The position numbers were made by a program, and so were the translations under genes. Shown here one piece after another: positions 1 through 7,158 of a stretch of DNA of 64,000 nucleotides (its first letter is position 1; each line of letters starts with the position of its first letter). This DNA is from Acidobacteriota bacterium. Its GTDB lineage: Bacteria > Acidobacteriota > Vicinamibacteria > Vicinamibacterales > SCN-69-37. Under the pieces are notes generated by a model. The model was not told the origin of the DNA. It saw only the letters and a program-made list of their open reading frames with translations, and did not search any database. The stretch covers positions 620,001 to 684,000 of the forward strand of contig JADJUS010000022.1 in the NCBI GenBank assembly GCA_016716905.1, read 5' to 3'.

Positions 1-48
1 ATGCGCTATCAGTTTGGCGGTCATCACGAGCGCCCGGGGGACAAGTAG
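1..48 (+). CDS. gnd: 6-phosphogluconate dehydrogenase, C-terminal end only (partial)
   Basis: Only the last 15 codons are inside the window. They read RYQFGGHHERPGDK and then stop at TAG. An FGGH motif a few residues from the end is typical of the extreme C-terminus of the decarboxylating 6-phosphogluconate dehydrogenases of the short, NAD/NADP-dependent type, which end in an arginine/asparagine-FGGHAV tail. The next gene, four bases downstream, is a glucose-6-phosphate dehydrogenase homologue, and gnd-zwf is a common pair of the oxidative pentose-phosphate pathway. The call therefore rests on a very short motif plus context. The first ATG in the window is in frame but is almost certainly internal to the gene. 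Confidence 0.5.
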   Translation: MRYQFGGHHERPGDK

Positions 49-51
49 CCG

Positions 52-1236
52 ATGGAGCACTCGGACGCCCTGGTCTTGTTTGGAGCGACGGGCGACCTCG
101 CGTATCAGCAGATCTTTCCGGCGCTGCAGGCCATGGAGCGCCGCGGCAATCTGAACGTACCAGTCATCGCGGTCGCACGGCCACCGTGGACGAATGACGA
201 ACTTCTCGCGAGGGTGAGGGAGAGCTCCGGTGCCGCCGACGGTGCTCGAGTGGTGGTGGAGAAACCTTTCGGCCGCGACCTGGCGTCCGCCGAGGCCCTT
301 AACGCCACCCTTCACGAAGCGTTCCCTGAAGACGCCACGTACCGCATCGACCACTTCCTTGGGAAGGAGCCGGTCCAGAACCTGCTGTATTTCCGTTTTG
401 CGAATGCGTTTCTGGAGCCCATCTGGAACGCTGCGCACGTTGATGGCGTGCAGATCACGATGGCGGAAACCTTTGGCGTGCGCGAGCGCGGGCATTTCTA
501 CGAAGAGGTGGGCGCGGTTCGTGATGTCTTTCAGAATCACCTCCTCCAGATCCTCGCGCTGTTGACCATGGATTCGCCGGTCGCGAACACGGGCACAGCA
601 ATCGACGCAGCCAAGGTCGCGCTGCTGCGCGCCGTTCGCCCTCTGCGTGCATCTGACATGGTGCTCGGCCAGTATCGCGGCTACCGCGCCGAGAAAGGTG
701 TGGCCCCGGACTCCCAAGTGGAAACCTACGTGGCTGCGAAACTCGCGATCGAGAACGAGCGTTGGGCCGGGGTCCCGATCTGGATCCGCGCCGGCAAGTG
801 CCTGGCCGCCACCGTCACGGAGGTGCAGGTCACCTTCAAACATCCCGCGCACTCCATCTTTGACGAGGCGTCGGATGGCCACCCCAATGAACTGTGCTTC
901 CGGCTGAGCCCGGACGTCCTGATCTCGTTGACGACGCGCGTGAAGACGCCCGGCGAAGCGATGGTGGGTGAAGATGCGTGGCTGGCCGCCCGCCGGATTC
1001 GCAGCGATGAGATGGCGCCTTACGAGCGGCTGCTGGGCGATGCCATGCGCGGGGAGCGGTCGCTGTTTGGCAGCGAGGTCGGCGTTGAGGCCGCCTGGCG
1101 CATTGTCGAGCCCGTGCTCACTCGCAGTGACGCGCCGTACGAATACGACGCCGGATCCTGGGGACCGCCGGAAGCCGAACGGCTCATCGGGCCGGCCGGC
1201 GGCTGGATTCATCCGCAGGTCAAGGGAGTCGGCTGA
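52..1236 (+). CDS. zwf: Glucose-6-phosphate dehydrogenase homologue with an internal deletion in the coenzyme domain
   Basis: The protein of 394 residues is clearly of the G6PDH family. It has the N-terminal dinucleotide motif GATGDLA (residues 11-17), the VVVEKPFGRD motif (67-76) and the substrate/catalytic motif RIDHFLGKE (about 98-106), followed by a complete C-terminal domain. Family members are usually about 480-510 residues. The missing part lies between RVRESS (about 54-59) and GAADGARVVVEKPFG. Some 80-90 residues of the Rossmann-like domain, including the strand with the YLAxPP motif that contacts NADP, are absent while the frame stays open. It would catalyse glucose-6-phosphate to 6-phosphogluconolactone, but without that segment cofactor binding is doubtful. 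It may be a recent in-frame deletion, a decaying gene or an assembly collapse. It starts four bases after the gnd stop, so the two are probably co-transcribed. Confidence 0.85.
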   Translation: MEHSDALVLFGATGDLAYQQIFPALQAMERRGNLNVPVIAVARPPWTNDELLARVRESSGAADGARVVVEKPFGRDLASAEALNATLHEAFPEDATYRIDHFLGKEPVQNLLYFRFANAFLEPIWNAAHVDGVQITMAETFGVRERGHFYEEVGAVRDVFQNHLLQILALLTMDSPVANTGTAIDAAKVALLRAVRPLRASDMVLGQYRGYRAEKGVAPDSQVETYVAAKLAIENERWAGVPIWIRAGKCLAATVTEVQVTFKHPAHSIFDEASDGHPNELCFRLSPDVLISLTTRVKTPGEAMVGEDAWLAARRIRSDEMAPYERLLGDAMRGERSLFGSEVGVEAAWRIVEPVLTRSDAPYEYDAGSWGPPEAERLIGPAGGWIHPQVKGVG

Positions 1237-1252
1237 ACCCTCGGTTTGGCGC

Positions 1253-1258
1253 TACACT
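1253..1258 (+). promoter_or_regulatory. Candidate -10 box TACACT of a leaderless promoter
   Basis: TACACT ends six bases before the GTG at 1265. Transcription would then start at or very near the start codon. The same arrangement recurs before many genes in this window, which supports both the promoter call and the choice of GTG as the start. Confidence 0.5.
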
Positions 1259-1264
1259 CCTCGC

Positions 1265-2221
1265 GTGGGAACGGGCACGAGCCGACGTCACCGAGTCGTG
1301 CTTGCCAGCGTGCTGTTGGCTGCCAGTGCAGCCTGTGGCTCGACGTCGAGTCCGACCTCCCCCACTCCACCGGTACCGGTGCCGCCCGCGGTCAACCCTC
1401 TGACCCAGAGTGGGACGTGGACGATGTATCTGACGATCGATTCGTGTGTCAGCTCACGGTCGGGGTGCCCAACCGGCGTCACCGGGGACCTGATCGAGAT
1501 GACGCTTCGGACGGGCACTCTGGGCCAGTCACTCGCCGGGGTACTTCAGTCGCAGACCGCGTGGATCCCTAGTTTTCCCGTCGCGGTCACTGGTCAGTTG
1601 CAGCCCGACGGAGCCGTGCGTTACACCGGCTCGTACCAGTCCGAGTCTCCGACCTTTAGCTTCCGTGCGCTGGAGGTGCAAGAGCTCGTGGTGCGCCCGG
1701 ACACTACCGCAGGCCTTGCCGGCACTCTTCAGATCCGTGAGACGACCCAGTCCGAGGTGAACACCGTGAAGGCCACGGTCCGGTCGGCCTCGCGCCAGCC
1801 ATTCGCGGACACGCCAAGAATTTTTCAAGGAGCGTTCGAGGGGTTCGGGACCCTGCGATCGTGCGAGGGCACCTGTCCCAATCGGACCCTTGGATCGCGC
1901 GTCACGTTAGTGCTGAATCTGAATCAGACCGGCAACGCAGTGGACGGGGTGTACGGCACGATGAACGTGTCAGGGCCCGTCAACGGCAGCGCGATCAGCC
2001 TGACCGGGGAGTGGCTGGGCGCCCTCGATGAGATTGGCCTTGGCACAACCCTCTCACGGCTCGAATCGTTCACTGGATCGCTCGATTCAATCGGTCGCCT
2101 CACCGGAACGATGCGCGTATACAGCGAAGGCGTTTACAACTCCGGACGTGGCGCAGTCACCGTCAAGTCGCCCTTTACGGAACGGCTGACCATCGAACTG
2201 ACAATGGTGATTCGCCAATGA
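1265..2221 (+). CDS. Secreted lipoprotein of unknown function (paralogue of the next gene)
   Basis: No known family is recognised. The start was placed at GTG 1265 because it gives a short basic N-region (VGTGTSRRHR) and a hydrophobic stretch ending in LLAASAAC, a plausible lipoprotein signal peptide. It also sits six bases after a TACACT -10 box. The mature part starts with a Ser/Thr/Pro-rich linker and is then rich in beta-type sequence with G-T-W/Y and conserved cysteine pairs (SCVSSRSGC, SCEGTCP). These suggest two related beta domains of about 130 residues each. The downstream gene, which overlaps by ATGA, has the same plan, so the pair looks like a tandem duplication expressed together. 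Proteins of this kind are common and uncharacterised in Acidobacteriota. The final coding frame is long and open, so the gene itself is well supported. Confidence 0.65.
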   Translation: MGTGTSRRHRVVLASVLLAASAACGSTSSPTSPTPPVPVPPAVNPLTQSGTWTMYLTIDSCVSSRSGCPTGVTGDLIEMTLRTGTLGQSLAGVLQSQTAWIPSFPVAVTGQLQPDGAVRYTGSYQSESPTFSFRALEVQELVVRPDTTAGLAGTLQIRETTQSEVNTVKATVRSASRQPFADTPRIFQGAFEGFGTLRSCEGTCPNRTLGSRVTLVLNLNQTGNAVDGVYGTMNVSGPVNGSAISLTGEWLGALDEIGLGTTLSRLESFTGSLDSIGRLTGTMRVYSEGVYNSGRGAVTVKSPFTERLTIELTMVIRQ

Positions 2222-3141
2222 TGAAACGACGAATCTGGCTGGCGCTGATGATCGCTGCGGCGGCATGCTCCAAGTCGCCGACGCAACCGACTGCGCCTCC
2301 TGCGGCCACCAATCCACCCACGGTGGTGACGGCAATCGTGGAGCAGTGGCGGGGGCTGTTCGACATCACCAGCTGCACCGGACAGGGCGGCGACTGCACG
2401 GGACCGAAGACAGCCGAGTTCATGCTCACGTTGACAGGGGCCGGGTTCGGCCTCGAGGGTGTGCTGGTGCTGCTCGACAAAGAGCGCACCACGGTCAACG
2501 TCTCAGCGCCTGCCGCGACTGGCACACCCGCCTTTACCGCAGAAGGGTACAGCGTGGCGACAAACAGCACCTACCCCGTGCGGACCGCCGTGTCGGCGAT
2601 TGACCTGCGGTTCGACGCCGCCACAGGCCTCACCGGTTCGATGACGTACACCAACACCACCTTCCGCAGCTTCAGCCGTACGGTCAAGTTCAGGTCGGCG
2701 GTGCGCCAGACTCCGGCCGAGCGGCCGGGCGCCTTCCATGGAACATGGGAGGGCTACTATCGAACGCTCTCCTGCACGGGTGAATGCCAGATTGGTGGAG
2801 GTGGATACAATTTCCCGACGGGCGGAATCCTCGCGATGGCGTTTTCAGCGACGGGCGCAGAGTTCATCGGCTCGGTGATGTCGCACGCGGTCGCGGGTAC
2901 GGTGCAGGCCGGCGAGTTGCAGGGGACCGGGGCGGCGCTGACCGCCGACCTGTGTCAGCAGTGTTGGGACTGCTCGGGCGTGTGCCAGAGCGCCGTGCGC
3001 ACCATCAGCGCACGCGTGGACACGCTTGGACGAATGACCGGGACATTCGAGTACTCGCGCAAGGGCGTGACCGGTAACAAGGACGAGCACTTTCGGCAGA
3101 CCATGATCGTCGAAATGGTCAGTGTGACGCGCCGCTGGTAA
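2218..3141 (+). CDS. Secreted lipoprotein of unknown function, paralogue of the upstream gene
   Basis: The protein has 307 residues. The N-terminus MMKRRIWLALMIAAAAC is a compact lipoprotein signal sequence with the acylated cysteine at position 17, followed by a KSPTQPTAPP linker. As in its upstream neighbour, the body consists of two beta-rich repeats with paired cysteines (SCTGQGGDC; SCTGECQ; CQQCWDCSGVC) and the motif GTWEGYYRTLSCTGEC, which parallels GAFEGFGTLRSCEGTC upstream. It overlaps the upstream gene through ATGA, so translation is probably coupled. The repeated cysteine spacing suggests disulfides formed outside the cytoplasm. No enzymatic motif is visible. A surface-anchored binding or structural role is inference only. 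Confidence 0.65.
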   Translation: MMKRRIWLALMIAAAACSKSPTQPTAPPAATNPPTVVTAIVEQWRGLFDITSCTGQGGDCTGPKTAEFMLTLTGAGFGLEGVLVLLDKERTTVNVSAPAATGTPAFTAEGYSVATNSTYPVRTAVSAIDLRFDAATGLTGSMTYTNTTFRSFSRTVKFRSAVRQTPAERPGAFHGTWEGYYRTLSCTGECQIGGGGYNFPTGGILAMAFSATGAEFIGSVMSHAVAGTVQAGELQGTGAALTADLCQQCWDCSGVCQSAVRTISARVDTLGRMTGTFEYSRKGVTGNKDEHFRQTMIVEMVSVTRRW

Positions 3142-3168
3142 GTCCGCCACAGGACGCGCGACGCGGCT

Positions 3169-5727
3169 TCAGCGCCGGCCGAGTCGCAGAATCGTCAGCG
3201 AATACGGCGGCAGCGTGCGTGTGAAGGTGGCGCCAAGCCCGGTCACGGTCGTGGTGACAGGCACGATCTTCCGCGGCTCCTCAAACGAATTCTCGTCCGT
3301 CGGATTCGCCGACGTGATCGTGGTCAGGGTCCCGGTCGCCGCAATGGCTGCCGCGCCGAAATCAAACGTCATCGCGGCCGCATCCGGCCCGGTGTTGATG
3401 GCCTTCACGATGACCTCGCCGGTGCGATCATCGCGGCCCGCGATGGCCAGTACGGTATCGATGCGCGGATACGTCGCCTCGTTGATCAGCACGTTGTCCA
3501 CGTAACCACGCACCGTGCGGCCCCGCACCTCGAGGCGCAAGTCGTACCAACGGCCCGTCTCGATCCGATGCCGGACCGCGCGGCCGACGATGGCGTCGCT
3601 GGCCTGGATGGCAGATTGTGTGTTCCCCCACCCGGCGACGTTCCATTGCACGCGACGGCCGTCCACCTCACCACCCATCACGAGGAAACCTTCGGCGCCA
3701 GAGATCTTGCGCGCCTTCAGCGAGATCGTCGTGTTCGCCGCACTCGATCCCGTCAGGTACGAAAACGCCACTTCATTCGCGCTCTGGCGATACGCCCCTT
3801 CCGTGACCTGCCACGTGCCGCGCGACCCCTGGCCACGGCCCGTCACCGGCGACCATGGCGCAGGCGCGCCGGCAAAATTCGACTGGTGCACCACTTTGCC
3901 ATCGCGCTCGACGCGGACGTCCTGGAACTCGGCTGCCGTGTTCCAGGTGCCGAGGCCGACCGGGCCGTCGATCGCCTTGTCTCCCACCGGGGCGTACGCC
4001 ACCGTCGCCGGCAACGAGACCGACGGCAGATTCTCGGCAAACAACTTCTGTACGAAGTAGGTCGCGCGCGCAAACACGCGGCTGCTGTCGAAGTGGATCA
4101 TGTTCACTTCCCAGTCGCGGTGATTGACGTTCTCAAGCAGCGGCGCGTAGCTCGCCATCTTCACCAGATCGGTGTTCTTCTCGACGCTCATCATGTAGGC
4201 CGCGTCGTTGATGGCGGCAATCCAGTTGCCACGCCCGACGCCGGCGTTGGTCGCGAACTCGCCGATGTATAGATCCCAGCCCTCACGTTTGTAACTGGCG
4301 AAGCTGTCGAAATTTTCGATCGCCCAGTTCACCGGCTTGTAGGCGTGTTCGTCGATGATGTCGATGGGCCCCACTGCGTCGATGGCACGGCGGTCGAGGC
4401 CGGCGATCCATGAACTGAGCACGACCGGCATCTGCGGATACCGCGCCTTGATGGCCTTGTAGAACTGCGCCACGCGCTGGCCGTACCGTGCGCCCTGCTG
4501 CTCATTCCCGATCTCGATGTACTTCAGGGGGAATGGCGCCGGATGGCCGTGCTTCGCGCGCATCGCACCCCAGGTGCTGCTGACCGGTCCAATCGCGTAC
4601 TCAATCGCGTCGAGCGTGTCTTCGATCAGCGCCGGCACCTCCGCATCGTCCAGGAAGGTACCGCTGCGGAAGGAACATGAGACGCCAACGTTGACCACCC
4701 AAAGTGCGTCGGCGCCCACGTCCTCGGCGAACTGCAGGAACTCGTGGTAGCCGAAGCCATCGGTGCTCCAGTAACCCCACGGGCTGTAGGTGCCAGGGCG
4801 CTGCTCGATGGGACCGAGCGATCGCTTCCACTGCGGCCGGCTTTCCACCGTGATGCCTTCGGCGAAGCAGCCGCCGGGGCCACGGATGAAACCCGGCTTC
4901 ATGTCCGCGATGACCTGCGCGAGGTCGGGGCGTGCCCCATTGGGGCGATTCTTGAAGGTCTTCTCGGGGAACAACGACACCATGTCGAGCCACACGCGGC
5001 CCGGTGTGTCGAATCGCAGCGCGAGGCGGCCCGAGGCTTCGCTGCCCTCCGCCGTAAGGCGCACTTCGTGCTTCTGCCAGTTGCCGACAGGAATGGTCAC
5101 CGGCCGCTGGGCCAGTGTTCGGCCGTTGGCCGACTGCAGCAGGGCCGTCACGGTCATCGGACGTTCGGCGCGCGCAAAAAAGCTGAGGCGATACCCATCG
5201 CCCTGGACAAACCTCATCCCCCAGTGACCGGCGTTGACGAGACGCGCGCCGGCTGCCGTGGTGTCCACCTGAAGTGAATGTGGTGTGGCGTCGTTGAGTG
5301 GACGCTCCACCGACAGGCCGATGGTAGCCGTGGCGCCGGTGGCCGGCTCAATCGTCCATGCGGGATGCGGGTTGGTTTCATCCCAGCGGAGGCGCCAGTT
5401 ACTCGGTTGGCCGGTATCAAAGTGTGCGGTGCGAGGTGGCACGATGAAACTGCCCTCGCGGACGCAGGCGGGCGGAAGGTTCGCATCCTCGAAGCCCCGG
5501 TTACGCACCAACTCTGCGTACAGGCCGCCATCACCGGCGTGATTAATCTCCTCGTAGAAGATGCCGTAAAGCGTTGGCGGGATGGCCGCGCCGTCTTTGT
5601 TCACATCTACTGTGATCCGGCCTGTGCCAACTGGGCGCTGCGGTGTCTGTGCCACCAGGGTGAAGCCGGCCGCGGCAAGTGCCGCCGCGGTGAGGACGCC
5701 AGGAACCAACGACTGGATTTTGAACAC
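3169..5727 (-). CDS. GH51-type alpha-L-arabinofuranosidase with carbohydrate-binding regions
   Basis: A secreted enzyme of 852 residues that would remove alpha-L-arabinofuranosyl side chains from plant polysaccharides such as arabinoxylan or arabinan. A signal peptide is seen at residues 1-26. The N-terminal part shows the GH51 entry motif LYGIFYEEINHAGDGGLYAELVRNRGFE (by position 53-80). A segment at about 105-255 with jelly-roll character fits a CBM4/9-like insertion. The catalytic TIM barrel carries RGPGGCFAEG (282-291), the acid/base glutamate in EIGNEQQG (Glu409) and the probable nucleophile in YIGEFA (Glu490). The last 230 residues look like a concanavalin-type lectin domain plus the usual C-terminal beta domain. 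It is convergent with the lipoprotein gene and stands alone on its strand, without a neighbouring transporter or regulator. Confidence 0.88.
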   Translation of the reverse strand: MFKIQSLVPGVLTAAALAAAGFTLVAQTPQRPVGTGRITVDVNKDGAAIPPTLYGIFYEEINHAGDGGLYAELVRNRGFEDANLPPACVREGSFIVPPRTAHFDTGQPSNWRLRWDETNPHPAWTIEPATGATATIGLSVERPLNDATPHSLQVDTTAAGARLVNAGHWGMRFVQGDGYRLSFFARAERPMTVTALLQSANGRTLAQRPVTIPVGNWQKHEVRLTAEGSEASGRLALRFDTPGRVWLDMVSLFPEKTFKNRPNGARPDLAQVIADMKPGFIRGPGGCFAEGITVESRPQWKRSLGPIEQRPGTYSPWGYWSTDGFGYHEFLQFAEDVGADALWVVNVGVSCSFRSGTFLDDAEVPALIEDTLDAIEYAIGPVSSTWGAMRAKHGHPAPFPLKYIEIGNEQQGARYGQRVAQFYKAIKARYPQMPVVLSSWIAGLDRRAIDAVGPIDIIDEHAYKPVNWAIENFDSFASYKREGWDLYIGEFATNAGVGRGNWIAAINDAAYMMSVEKNTDLVKMASYAPLLENVNHRDWEVNMIHFDSSRVFARATYFVQKLFAENLPSVSLPATVAYAPVGDKAIDGPVGLGTWNTAAEFQDVRVERDGKVVHQSNFAGAPAPWSPVTGRGQGSRGTWQVTEGAYRQSANEVAFSYLTGSSAANTTISLKARKISGAEGFLVMGGEVDGRRVQWNVAGWGNTQSAIQASDAIVGRAVRHRIETGRWYDLRLEVRGRTVRGYVDNVLINEATYPRIDTVLAIAGRDDRTGEVIVKAINTGPDAAAMTFDFGAAAIAATGTLTTITSANPTDENSFEEPRKIVPVTTTVTGLGATFTRTLPPYSLTILRLGRR

Positions 5728-5757
5728 GAGGCATTGTAACCACAGCCATCGCAGTGT

Positions 5758-5852
5758 CGCGGCCTTGAGGCCCAGGCCGCGCTACGGTCCGGCGATCGCC
5801 ATCGCGGGGCCGGCGGTGTCTACATCCCTGTAGCCGGGTCTGAAGACCCGGC
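5758..5852. repeat. Two REP-like palindromes in the gap before the GT87 gene
   Basis: A copy of the second palindrome family, with GGCCTTGAGG and CAGGCC arms, lies at 5758-5782. A perfect copy of the first family, GCCGGGTCTGAAGACCCGGC, lies at 5833-5852, just upstream of the start at 5869. Both families recur throughout the window between genes. Confidence 0.75.
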
Positions 5853-5868
5853 GAATTTCAGGGGTACC

Positions 5869-7038
5869 ATGACGCAGATGCTCAACTCCGGCAGTGGCCA
5901 CGGCCTCTTTGCAGCGCTGCGCCCATTGCTGCTGCCGGTGTTGCTGATCGCGCTGGCCCTGACCGCGTACAACACGCGCATCAGCCGCGAGATGGTGGAC
6001 TTCGAGGTCTACCGCACGGCAGGCCGCCGCGCGATGGCCGCCGAGCCGCTGTATCAGGCTGCCGACGGACACTACACATTCAAGTACCTGCCGGCGTTTG
6101 CGGTCGCCATGGCGCCGATGGCCATCCTTGGGCATGATTCGTCGCGCGTCGCCTGGTTTGCGCTGTCGTGTGCGTGCCTCATCCTCTTGCTGCGCTGGTC
6201 GGTGGTGGCGCTCCCTGAACGACGCTGGTCTGAGCGCTCCCTCATCGTGGTCACGCTGATCCTGTTGGCGAAGTTCTACATGCACGAACTGGTGCTGGGC
6301 CAATCCAACCTGCTGTTGGGCATCGTGCTTGTTGCGGGTCTCGGCGCGTTGCAGCTGGAAGCACCGCGACTGGCCGCCGGCTGTTTCGCGGTGGCGATCT
6401 TCATCAAGCCGTATGCAGTGATTCTGCTGCCGTGGATGCTCGTGTCGTATGGCGTGGCGCCGGGTCTGGTGGCCGGCGCGGTCATCCTCGCCGGCCTGCT
6501 GCTGCCGGCCGTGCTCTACGGATGGGCCGGCAACCTGGCGCTGCTCGGCGAGTGGTGGCACATCGTGACCAGTTCGACGGCGCCGAATCTACTCGGCGGC
6601 GACAACGTGTCGCTGGCATCGATGTGGGCGAAGTGGATCGGTCCTGGAACGCTGGCCACTGTATTGGCTGCAACGTCGGTGATCCTGCTTCTCGCGGTCG
6701 CGGCCACCATGTGGCGGCAGCGCAAGCGAGTGCTGGAGCCCGACTATACGGAGTTTGCGTTCCTGCTGTTGCTCATTCCGCTCATCTCGCCGCAGGGATG
6801 GGACTACGTGTTGCTGCTCGGCACTCCTGCGGTGGTGTGCGTGATCGACCGATGGCGCGAACTGCTTCTGCCCTGGCGCGTGGCCAGCGGCGCCGCGCTC
6901 GCTGTGATGGGCTTTTCGATGTTCGATCTCATGGGCCGCGCGGCCTACGGCCAGTTCATGGCGTGGTCAGTGGTGACGGTCTGCGCCATCGTCGTGGCCG
7001 CCACCCTGGCGCAGATCCGGCTTCGGGCGCTGGCGTGA
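5869..7038 (+). CDS. GT87-like (DUF2029) integral membrane glycosyltransferase
   Basis: The protein has 389 residues and about ten predicted membrane segments. The first periplasmic stretch contains DFEVYRTAGRRAMAAEPLY followed by FKYLPAF, the signature of the DUF2029/GT87 family of polyprenyl-phosphate-mannose-dependent mannosyltransferases (GT-C fold, catalytic Asp in the first outer loop). It probably transfers a sugar from a lipid-linked donor to a cell-envelope acceptor on the outer face of the membrane, but donor and acceptor cannot be told from sequence. The start ATG at 5869 directly follows a REP palindrome. There is no operon partner: the upstream gene points the other way and the downstream kinase gene is convergent. 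Confidence 0.75.
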   Translation: MTQMLNSGSGHGLFAALRPLLLPVLLIALALTAYNTRISREMVDFEVYRTAGRRAMAAEPLYQAADGHYTFKYLPAFAVAMAPMAILGHDSSRVAWFALSCACLILLLRWSVVALPERRWSERSLIVVTLILLAKFYMHELVLGQSNLLLGIVLVAGLGALQLEAPRLAAGCFAVAIFIKPYAVILLPWMLVSYGVAPGLVAGAVILAGLLLPAVLYGWAGNLALLGEWWHIVTSSTAPNLLGGDNVSLASMWAKWIGPGTLATVLAATSVILLLAVAATMWRQRKRVLEPDYTEFAFLLLLIPLISPQGWDYVLLLGTPAVVCVIDRWRELLLPWRVASGAALAVMGFSMFDLMGRAAYGQFMAWSVVTVCAIVVAATLAQIRLRALA

Positions 7039-7045
7039 AGGACAT

Positions 7046-7115
7046 GCCGGGTCTGACCAGCCTGCGCCAAGGCGACGGCGGTCCGCCGAAGCTTCAGCGA
7101 AGGCGGAAGACCCGG
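7046..7115. repeat. Decayed copy of the GGGTCT/AGACCC palindrome family
   Basis: Between two convergent genes there are half-elements TGCCGGGTCTGA and GAAGACCCGGCCTCC separated by unrelated sequence. The layout suggests a pair of elements that has been interrupted and partly lost. Confidence 0.5.
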
Positions 7116-7158
7116 CCTCCGAAAACAAGACCCGGTACCCGAAGAGGTAGACCAGGGG

